Shown in pieces: positions 48,201 to 60,200 of a stretch of DNA of 64,000 nt (the first letter of the stretch is position 1; each line of letters begins with the position of its first letter). The notes beneath the pieces were generated by a model, which was given only the letters and a program-made list of their open reading frames with translations, was not told the origin of the DNA and made no database searches. A program made the translations under genes and the position numbers. Location of the stretch: positions 1,907,480-1,971,479 of the forward strand of contig NW_017804076.1 in the NCBI RefSeq assembly GCF_001625305.1. The letters run 5' to 3'. Source of the DNA: Branchiostoma belcheri. Taxonomy: Eukaryota; Chordata; Leptocardii; Amphioxiformes; Branchiostomatidae.

Positions 48201-51200
48201 ATTATGTCCTGCCTACTATCAACGACAAGATAATCTTCCATCTATCATGATCAATAGAAAAGGTACCAACATCTATCTTCCCCCAGAAGAAAGTAAAAAC
48301 AAAATGGCGGCTTGCTTATTGCTTGATTCAACCCTGAGACTTTTGATGGTAGACAGATGACCTTTCACCTTATTCTAATGAGTTCAGAATCTGTATACAA
48401 TCCCAGGGTCCATTTCATTGATTAGAATCATCCAACCACGGCACAGATGGACGTGACTTTACCCATGATTAATTGCGGCACGAGTATTGAGGTATGACCT
48501 AGTGTGACCTTGGAGCCCTCTGGGAAAGGGATCGATAAGAAAGCTGTAAAATGTAATACTTGTATGTCTTCTAGTCATCAATTACAACCGTGCCATCTAT
48601 AAAGTGTGAAGGTATCGGGTGGGCATGATACTTAATGTTGTGACCTGGCTCTGAGGTCTTCAACTTGTTTCATCTATTTGGAGACACTGTAGAATGAAGT
48701 ACTGAAAAATCAGATGAACAGAAGGTGCATTTGGGTATTTTTATATCCCTCTCTCGTCTCTCTCTCTCTCTCTCTCTCTGTATAGATCTTTCCGTCTGTC
48801 TGTCTGTATATCTCTGTCAACCTGTCTGCCACTCTCCATGGATTTAAAGTTACGTGAATCAAATATAAAGTTGAAAAGTTCTCACTTTCTTTTACGCAAA
48901 AATCTTCAAATTTACAGACCCAATCGGGATCTCTATTGATATCGGTAAAATTGACAATTCTACCAGCACAGATCCCAATCTGAGTTTCCTTCTTTCCGTA
49001 GATATAGTACTTTATTACTACTTTAAGCACCGGTCGATTAGCTTGCATGCCCTTGATTTTACAACAGACGGGTGCTGACGGAAGCGAGTGCATAATTCGC
49101 CCACGAAGATTCGTGACATTAGCGTTAATGCCAGCAGATGAGACAGTTGATGGTCGCATGCATATTTAATCCCCGCCCCGGGGCTGTGGATCGCCCGCCA
49201 AGTAACGTTAATTACGCGTCATGTGTTAGATAGTATCGCGTCAGCAAACGCGTACTTCACAGTTTGTTCTATAACGTTAATGCACGTATATAATATTCTT
49301 TATTTGTAGTCATGTCCGAAGGCTAATTGCTTTTACAGAGTCAAGCATAGTACAAATACAGTATAATGATAGAAAACAGACAACTACTAGTACTGTTTAA
49401 AAACGTATACTTCAACTATTGCTATTATGAGGTTTGACTTCTTTTTTGAATGCAGTGGATAATGAATAGTCCCACGTTCCAGGGAACAAACTTATTGTGC
49501 ACCATATATCTGAAATTATTGAGTTTTCAACTTTATAGCAAGCTACAACCATTAAAATTTAAAATTCTATCTTATCCAATCGTCTACTTGTTACGAGTGA
49601 AAGTTGATCTTCAGGGTGATTACAGGATGACAAAAATCGACTGTCTGTCACCAACATGCCATTGGCTATCGTGTGGTAGGGCGCAGCGGATGTCCAGGAA
49701 ATTCCTCTAACGATTCCCACTTTTCGATCTACCATAAACTACTAGTTACAAATGAGACAGATTTGACTGGGTGTTCCGCTCAGAAACCGTCGATACTTCA
49801 AATGCCATGTACATGTATTTGCCCGACCTTTCAACGACATCAAACTACAACATGTCTATATCTTCTGCCTTAGACTGGAAGGTGCTATATTGGGGCAGGC
49901 GATTCGCTGGATTTACTTGTTAGCCCATGAAATCGTCTTCAGTGACTCAGAAACAACACATTCTTGATAAATAGGCAGTATGTATTCGTGCACACATATG
50001 TGTGGTATATCTTGAGAAATTATATAGTGCAGTTCCTATAACTAGTAAACTATAAATGTTTTATATATCCTGAAGGGACAATGTAACGATGACAAAAAAG
50101 CGAGGTCCGGAATCGAATTTGGAGTCTTTCCGAAGTCACCTCACGTGTGTGTGTTCCAGTTGGGACCTACGCCAAGCCCGTAAGTTTATTGTACTTGTGC
50201 CCCGGAGTATTCTCTGGCAGATTGGCGGTGCTTTGGCAAGCTGTGCCGACTGGGGGAGGATATTAAAAACAGCACGTCTAGTTTATGTGGGCGTGAGGAC
50301 GACGTTGAGTAACTGTTATGTTAAAGGTTATGTATACGTAGTTCTTGCATCACTGGTTTTCCTCTGTATCATTTTGGCACAGGCGGTCTCATTGCAATAA
50401 ACTCGTGGCATTATGTCTGTCAGTTTAGTTGCAAAGTTTCTTCAGTTTTCACTTGGGGTTGATGATTTTTATATGACAACAATACAGCTACGTTAGGGAG
50501 TACGTTATATTTCATGGTAAAAAGAATCAGCACATTCTTCTTTGTTAATGATGAGTCTAAAATGACCAATTTGCTAGAGTTGTCCACCACTGTGACTTGT
50601 ACTTTTTTATGTTGTTTAATAAAAAAACAGAATCAGCGGATTCCTGCACTTGAGGAGCAATGCCCAAGACAGTGCTCCCATGCTCCTTTGCGCCGTGTCA
50701 TGACAATCACCATAGCAACCGAACTAAATCTGTCACTCAGGATGCAAGGGTCACGTGACATAACGGTCTCCCGACGCCATCTTTATGGGCTTCTTATTGC
50801 GAGTGCGGAAATGAGTTCGATAATGTGTTCAACAGGACACTAGTCCATCAGGCATACATAGATAAGGGTTAGTGTGGATTCTAATACATCGATATGCGAC
50901 TCATATACTTCTTTCGTAACGTACGTTGGTGAATGATTGAATAGCAAAGTTCTTTGTTGACAATCTCTTGTTTTACAAGAGCCAATGTTTCGTTGACTGT
51001 CTGTCATCTTCATCGAGGCAATTATGACTGGTTTACTGTGCACTGAAGCTAGGTGTTACTGGTTCAATGTGTACTCAATCTTTGTGTTACTGGTTCACTG
51101 TGTACTGAAGCTATGTGTTACTGGTTCACTTTACACTAAAGCTAGGTGTTACTGGTTCACAGTGCACTGAAGCTAGGTGTGATTATAACTGGTTCACTGT

Positions 51201-54200
51201 GCACTGAAGCTAGGCATTACTGGTTCACTGTGCCTACCTCCAAGCATCACTACATTTAAAAACATGAGGTCAGTGCACTGCATCGCCCGAAAGTCATCTA
51301 TATCCACTAAGTGGTTTATAACGTAATGAGCAGGCCTTGGGACTGACGCCAAAGAAACAAATTTACGACAACAAAGGAGAATGATCCAATACCAGCTCCT
51401 AATGATGTTAGGAGACAATTTTAAAACAGAGTTTCGTTCGTTAGTCTAATTTACAAACTGCCCAATGATGACCCCGAGATGCTGTTGTTTGTTCTATATA
51501 ATCGCTTAACGTGTTAAGCATAGTTTTTATGTATAGTCAAGGCACGTTAAACTTAGTCAAGGCACAATAAGTTTGTCTGTGCGTACATAAGCCAGCTTAC
51601 CACTTTATAACTAAGCTTTACGTACATACTTTAAGTGTTTTTGACACTGCTCTACATCGGGGATTGTGCTTTTACGACAGAGCGACATTTAGAAAGCTTT
51701 CAGGCTTTTAACTTCGTTCCCTGGTGCCTGTGCACGTGTCACACTCAAGTCGATTATTTGACACATTCAGCATGACATACTGTGTCCCCTCTATGCATCC
51801 AAGGCACACACAAATACACACACACGCACACACGCACACGCACGCACACAGAGAGAGACAGAGACAGAGACAGACAGACGCAAACACGCACGCACACACG
51901 CACGCACACACGCGCAAACACATACGCACAGAAGCAAACTCTTCTGATACAGAAAATCCTAACAGCAATCATTCGGCAGTAACATCTGTCCTTGGTGCTG
52001 AACTCTGCGTTCTCACCAGCCTTCTGACAAAAAACGGCCACTAATGTGTCTCTAGTTTCCAAATATTCTCTCTCGTAAACGTGCATTGAATAGCTCCAGG
52101 AATTTCCCTTCAAGATTATCTACCAAAGTCTTTGTTATCTCAAAAGTGATGTGTAGTTAATGTTTATTTATTGTAATGAGGTAATGACACATTTTATAAG
52201 GTTCAAAATTGTACACACCAAAAAAACAGTCACTCAAACAACTAGATATGATTTTGGAAATTTTGACCGTTTCCAAAGTCATATATATATATTCAGTTGC
52301 TTGAGTAACTGTTTTTTTTTTGGCGTTTCTTATTACCTGGGTGTCTAACCTTCACTGACGTTCGAAATTATGTTGTGTACTTAGTTGGTATTGTGTTGCG
52401 TTGATCAGTGTGTCGTTACGTTGTATCTTGCCAAATAACAGATGAATATAAACCTTCCTGTGGACTATAAACCATTCACGGGAGAGCTATCCCCACTCAT
52501 CTCTATACAGTGTTGATTAAGCGTCCATTCTAGCATTTCTCTCACTCTATAAAGCTGTACCAATCCCTGACACCCTCCACCGTAACTTAACAGGCATATA
52601 CCAGCTGCGCTTCCCCCATAAAACCCCCATTGCAACAAATTATACTGTCTCGCCGTGTTTTTCCAATTTTCCGGGCTGTGTCTTACGGACAGAAATGGCA
52701 CAACGCAAACCATCCTTGTATCAATCACTAGCACGGCTACCTTATTGTAAATAATTATCACCTGTTGTTATCCCATTGAGCAAAGCGGTGAGAATCCGCG
52801 CGAAGCCGTTTCTGACTTTTGCTTGCCTTTTCAATTTTCTACGCCAATAAGTCTGTGAAATTGTAGCCATCTGGCTGTGATATGCGGCTGTTTAATTCTT
52901 AAGTTTGTAATAGAAACGATGGGTTATGTCTTCTGGCGTGGTCCAGAAATAGAAACAATCTGGTGCGTGCTAATCAAGTTTTATGTTGTCGGTTAAAAGG
53001 ACGGCATANNNNNNNNNNNNNNNNNNNNATTGTTTTCGGTAAACATATTGTTTTTGCTCAGTTTCCTCTTCTCTAAACACAAAAGGTCAATGACCTTGGC
53101 CAGTTTAGCACCATTACATCATGTTGCAATTTTATAGCAGGAAGGATTTAGACTCCTGTCACCATATATATGAATGTGTTTGAGTAAGACTTAACAGAGC
53201 AGATTATGCATTTGCTTTGCAAATGGTACCTTTCTAGTACTAGTTGGTGCTGTGTTGCATTGCGTTACGTTGTATCTTGCCAAATAACAGATGAATATAA
53301 ACCTTCGTAGGGACTATAAACCATTCACGGTAGAGCTATCCCCACTCATCTCTATACAGTGTTGATTAAGCGTCCATTCTACCATTTCTCTCACTCTATA
53401 AAGCTGTACCAATCCCTGACACCCTCCACCGTAACTTAACAGGCATATACCAGCTGCGCTTCCCCCATAAAACCCCCATTGCAACAAATTATACTGTCTC
53501 GCCGTGTTTTTCCAATTTTCCGGGCTGTGTCTTACGGACAGAAATGGCACAACGCAAACCATCCTTGTATCAATCACTAGCACGGCTACCTTATTGTAAA
53601 TAATTATCACCTGTTGTTATCCCATTGAGCAAAGCGGTGAGAATCCGCGCGAAGCCGTTTCTGACTTTTGCTTGCCTTTTCAATTTTCAACGCCAATAAG
53701 TCTGTGAAATTGTGGCCATCTGGTTGTGATTTGAGGCTGTTTAATTCTTAAGTTTGTAATAGAAACGATGGGTTATGTCTTCTGGCGTGGTCCAGAAATA
53801 GAAACAATCTTGTGCGTGCTAATCAAGTTTTATGTCGTCGGTTAAAAGGACGGCATAAATAAAGAAACAGTGGAAAGTTTGATGGACTAGACCAAATCAT
53901 TGTAGGGGAGGACACGCTTTTCAACCTGCTTACGAGGAGCCTTTTATATCTTGTGTTATTCACAAACTTTGTGTCTGTATGCATTGATGTATTTTAATGG
54001 GTTTGAATGGTAAGTCCTGTCACACATTTAGAACCTTCCCCCGAACACCAACCAAGCAAGGTTGGTGGTAGGTTAGTAAAATTCTGACCAGCTTTAGGCC
54101 ACGCCTACCTCTATACGAATCAAATCAGATTTGAGTTAAATTTGAGTCAAAATTGATCCCCGATCACGTTAGCCACACACTCTTGTATTAGGTAGGTTAG

Positions 54201-57200
54201 CCTCATGGATTTGTAGTTATGTACTAGCAGATGCCATACCTTGTACCCTGTCCAACTGTTGTGCAACAAAGTTATTATCATTTCGCCCTTGTCATGACCT
54301 CTGTTGATCAAGACATCGAAGAGTCAAGTCACGAAAATCATAAATTCATCCTACATCCCAAATAGGACGGAAATTACAGACCAAAGAAGCTTACAACGCC
54401 TACGTCAGTGCCCTAATCAAAATCGAGTTACAAAATTCTGCTCGTCTCTCCGTGATGATCAAAGCCTCTCGGTCAGGTCTCCGGTGATTGCCAAGATACC
54501 TCAGTGACGTCACTAAATCCCACAATTCCCAGTTTCTTCTCGATCCTAAAATCCTGCTTATTTCCCAAGTTGCACGTAAAATGTATACATGACGTCATAT
54601 AGGCCTGTTTTTCTCATCGTTCCTTTAATAAAACTTTTTCAGCCCCTCCTCCAACTCACCCCTTACAGTACGCATGATGCAATTTTATGACAGCTACTGG
54701 GTCTCGTGAGAGTAATATGAGGGAAAGGTCCTTTAAGTTTCATTTTACGCATGTACGCATGTAAAATGTCTCTATCGTCTCATATAAGCTACGTGCTGGC
54801 ATGCTCATAATGCTGCTTGTACCATGACTTCACACGCTCGCATCAGTTTTGGGGTTCCCAGAGGATGTCATCCATATAATCAAATCAACATGGCCTTATT
54901 GGAACAGAGTGATATAAAAAAACGTTCTTCCACTTTCACCAGAATTGATGAGTTGTTACCTATTTCCAATTCCCATTCAAATGTCCGATTAAAGACATGC
55001 AATCCAATACCATGTATCAAAGCGATAGAGTGTGAACCTAAAACCCAATACATGCCAATAAAAGACCATTTGACAAGTTTTACAAGCAGTGCCGTAAGAC
55101 TGCTATTCATCGAGCATTGAATATTGTTAGGCTGTAGACTATTAAAGTTATGGTAAAGTGGTAATCTATTTCGGTCAAGGCACCTGATAGCAGCAACCAA
55201 CTGTTTATTGTGATTTTACAGTGCATAATACAATCTGGAGTTATAGATTCATCTCTGCATATCTGAGTTAACCAGACACTGCAATACATTGCAATTGGAT
55301 ATTTAAAAGGGCTTGTCTTCCGAAAATGAATCGGTATGAAGAAAACAGTTACCCAAGCAGTTGGATAGATTTTAAAAACTGTCAGACGTTTCAAGTTACA
55401 TCACTACTTTTCGTCAGTCACTTTTCCTTCTGAATCGCTTAACCTGTATGTTTAAGCTTCATTGACGAAGCGGTAACTTTGTATGCCATTATCAGTATAT
55501 TCTGTGGATTATGATACTTTCCTAATATGACATCAGAGAGTATTCAATATTTTGATTGCAAAACTCTTTGCAAAACAGAGTAGCCACAAGAAGGTAGAGT
55601 ATGATGTCACCGAATCTTAAAGATCTCAAAATGCAATATTAAAACACTCCTAAAAGCATGCTGAAAGGGCCATTTTCCTCACTCGCGTGTATCTTTACGC
55701 GTGCTTTAAGATAAGCATTCTTACAGTGGATGCCTTAGGATTGCTGCCCAGTTTTAGGCATTTTATAACGTTACACAAGCTTTATAAGCTGACAGAGACT
55801 TGCTCGGGTGGTCAACTCACCACCACAACTCAGCAAATCTTCGGCTCATTGATTCCTAAAACCCCGCCAAGGTTTTTCCCGCCCCGCAGTCTACAACTCA
55901 CCCACCCATGCTCCCCCGGGAAATACAGATCAAACGATCCGAAATCATATCTTCAAAACAAAGATGGACGAAAGGCAGGCAGAGATAATTGAGTTGGGCG
56001 CCAAAGCTGTTTAATCTAATTTACCGGATCGTTTGCTTCGGGGCGCACAAGATGTTGTGAAGTTTGACTTGCTGAGTTTGTGTGTTCAGCATGGTTGCCG
56101 ATCATCACCCAGCACCAAGGCATCTGATAGAATTTCAGGGTGGCAAAAGAAAAAAAAATCTTTTGGATGGGGGCATCTGTCTGATGGCGTTTCTTAGCAC
56201 ATTTTCGTCATCATGTCATAACCTAAGCGTTTGAAATAGCCCAGAAACAAGCTACATGAGGAGTCCACGATAAAGCCTACGATACGAAACAAGCAACCAT
56301 TTTCCAACAGTGACAACCCATATTTTTTAACCTCACAGACATATGTGTGCCATGGGATAGGGTTGATTCAACTTACTACATTAAAACAAAACAGAAAATT
56401 GACTTTGAAAATCCAGTTTTACTGACCTGAAATCGCTTTGAGTGTCTGTAAATGTATTTTTATGCTAATGTGGACGTGCAGTTTCTAATATCTAGTCTTC
56501 CGTAAAACGCACTAAAACTGTCTTCATAGTCCATGCAGTGGTTTTTGTATCTGATACCATTCTGAGCCTTAAAATTATTGCTCCTTTCCCCTGCCCGTCC
56601 AACTCCAACCCATCTCCTGTACCGTAACTTCACCAGACGTCCTTTCTCCCTAACGACATCTCCAGACGTTAGATCAGCGGTAACGTTTCTGGACCAGAGA
56701 TAAGAAGGATCAATATGCTATTACACCGGTGCCAATCGAATCAGCAACACACATCACAGTTATGACCGGTGATTTGTTTCTTTGCTTTAACTCGATAACT
56801 GCGTTTCTGTCAATGATATAATGTCAAAATCACGTCTGGAACAAGATTGTACTCGTACCAACGTTTTTAACTATAGACTTACTTAATGAGACCAATTTAG
56901 AATTTCAAGACTTTTTACAAATAAAAATTGTAAGCAAGCATATATGATCTGGTTATTTTTACCGAAGGAAAACATATTGTTTTTGCTACGTTTCCTCTTC
57001 TTCTCCAAACAATGACCTCAATGATTGTGTGTTACCATGGTAACTGGTGTTGGGTTACATCAATCGTGTTGCAATTTTTTAGCAGTAGGGATTTTGACTC
57101 ATGTCTGACCATATACATGAATGTGTTTGTTTGTTTGTTTATGTGTGTGTGTTTGAGTAAGAATTAACAGAGCAGACCATATGCGAAGGTAAACATTATG

Positions 57201-60200
57201 TATTTTCTTTGCAAATGTTACCTTTCTAGTCTAGTTAATTGTCTACAGCCATTGCCACAATAAAGAAACGCAATGGTTGACAAATTGCACTAAAATATGT
57301 ACATTGAGCCTCACTAAGTCAGTTGGGGCTCCTTAAAACTTTAATCAACGGCTGTTCCACCTTGATGATCATTCTATTTGACGGCGTCTGGATTTTATTA
57401 TTCATGAAATAGAGCAGAACAAATTAGTTACGTGAGTTAAATCAAAAGTGCCCGGTAAATTGGCATCAAAATTAAAAACAACATTTCTGATTTCTAATCA
57501 AAATTAGAATCCAGTGTTATGATCCGTATACGACCTCTTAGCATGAAAATATCGATGCCAACAATATCAATGAAAAATCTATCGACTGCAAGAGCTAGAG
57601 AGGGAGTGATATATGACCTGTATTTATAATTGACATTTATTGTACTTGTAACAAAGGCATGTTTTATTACAAACGAATAATTGCATGACCATGAAATCGA
57701 TTAAAATTGTACCTAGCTAATAATGTATGGTCATAATGTACACATGTCTTTCTATTTTATTGCTACGTTTTATGATTATACATATCGATTTGCTACTCCA
57801 GAGCACCATGTAAGGTATAGATTATTCACACTTCTCGGTTGAGAAAGACAAATACATTTTTATTGTCAGCAAATGAATCTTTACTGTTTTGCGCAGGTAC
57901 CTCTATATATGCTTATTTCTTCAATTTGCTACCTGACCCTCTAAATTAATCTACTTTATTCATTACGTTTTGGTCTGTCATTTTGTCCTATTTGATGGTA
58001 TTACTGATAATTAATATCACGCATAGTAATTGTTTTCTTTCTGGCATCATACACTTTTGTATGCCATCGTCTCCAGACCCTGGTTGAAAGTCTACATCAG
58101 TCTCGTTCAGAATAAATTCACGGCACGAAAAAAAACACTGTACCCACAATCTCGTCTCCATGTTTAATTTACGCTCATGGTCCGACCAATTCTATGTTCA
58201 TGGCTTTCCTTAATGTTTTATGGATCTTCCTGGGTCGATCTACAGTCAGTAATCGGACATCAAGAAAAGATATTTGAAGCCTGATGCCTCTCTAAGGACC
58301 ACTTCATTTAAACATTATGGGCTGGTAGAGAGGGAGGGTATCGTTTGAAGCATTGCCAGTGGAATAAGGTCATATACATCTTGTATTATGTACCATAGCC
58401 GTAAAGACATGTTACGGTTAGGGGATATAGTTTACTGCATGCGCATTCAGCTAGCAAAACATATGCAAATGTAAGCCATGCTGTGATATAGTTGGTATTC
58501 AAGAGGCAAGAGCTATCTGCGATGTTTGAACTTCAAGATAACCAAAGCATTTATACCTGTAAAGAGGATCACAAAATGAATTTTAAAAAGTAGATATCGA
58601 CAATTCTACTAGCCGGTAGCGATCCCTATTGGATTCTATCTCCATCAGGATGCTGAGAATGAGTTGGGGGTCTCCCATTCATAAATCCTGAATTTCAAGT
58701 CAATCCATACCGTGCTATGAATCATTGAAAAGTTCTGTCTTTCAAGCCAACATCTTTAAATTTACCGACTCTACCGGCAGAATCGCCGATTGTGCCAGAT
58801 TACCATCTCCTCCCTGACATACATACAGTCATGTTCTATTCAAGTCAACGTATGATTCATGAACTTGTGGGAACCCAGTAGTAGTATAAACAGTCATTTT
58901 CACTTCAAGCACGTCTTATGAGTTATCCCCATGCCGTAGATGTCCCAAACGTTCTGACCTACAGAAACCAGCTGCTTCAATCCTTACGTCTCGGCTTGCT
59001 ACAGAAGAATTCTCCACTGCATAATGATCGGGGCTACCAAAGCCTCTCCACATGGGAGCCATTTGATTTTATGTGTTGAAGATCAATTCTCTTGTTTGAC
59101 ACTGATGTATACAGGGGTGGCGACCGGAGCTTTTGATGTATTGAAATCGCGATGAGTGTGGTGAATAAAAAGGCGAACTCAAACAGAGTTTATCCACACT
59201 GAGCGATGCTTGTGCTTAGTATGCTGACCTGAAGTCACTGAGGTCTCTGATTGTGATTCGACTGGCAACATATTTGAATCTTACTTCGGCTTTAGAGCTT
59301 TTGCGGTGAAAGAGAAGAAAATAAATCTTTTAAGAGTAGACTTCAGGTACTAGACGGGATTTTTTGAATGGCAGTATAACATGTTGCAACTTTTTCCACG
59401 ATACATTTAAACATTACACATATGGCACTCGAAAAAAATGAAAGATGGGGTATGAATAACGTTATATATAGACAACTACCTCAAACGTGTGATGGTAGTA
59501 TGATCTTTCTAATTCAATTTTCATCATAGCTAATTTCCCATGTACTACTGTCCATTCTTGCTCCCCAATATCCTGATCAATGGTCCGTTGCCATGGACAC
59601 GCCGTTACCCCGGATGTAGGTTAATTGGACGACACACCTCTGAGGAAAGCCTGTCTATTATTTCGTGTAACTGGTTAATGGGCGATCCGTCTTGTGTTTG
59701 GGATTAAAATTTGTGCATTGGTTACCATCATTGTGCAATACTAAATGATAATGATACTGTACACACGCAGTAAGCGGAGTACGATGCCAACTACATTTGT
59801 ACATTGCGATAGGAATGAATAATACAAAAAAGAAGTCAAAACAAGAAGTCAACCCAACAATGTACCCCGTATGTTGTAGAATGTAGTATGACATTGGACG
59901 TAGTCTCTTATAATTATATCTTTGTATTTTTTCCTATAAGTCGTTTGTACTTAGCCATTACTAATTAGCCATCGGGTATGTATTTGCAATAAACTTTGTC
60001 TATAAACAGAGCGCTTATAAATATATGACTCATTATCCCTTCACTGATCACGACAAAACAAGTGTTCAATACTAAAGAGAATTTTTCAAGCCTCCCAAGT
60101 TAGACAAATGATAACAAACGTTAACACTGGGATCATTGCCAAGTGGTGAGGCTACAAGATTCGATTTCGAGTTCGATTCCTGGCATTCCTGGCAAGGCAT

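Noticed and set aside
50089-50400. 103-codon + strand frame with a hydrophobic end
   Set aside because: No homology recognised and it lies inside the giant intron; the hydrophobic stretch alone is not support for a gene.
51708-52113. Overlapping frames of about 60-120 codons on both strands
   Set aside because: Their composition (TH- or VC-rich) comes from the CA/GA simple repeat; there is no splice or start context.
52465-53610. A 98-codon frame apparently conserved in two copies
   Set aside because: The similarity is explained by the 598-bp DNA duplication; differences fall at a similar low rate outside the frame, so it is not evidence of a gene.
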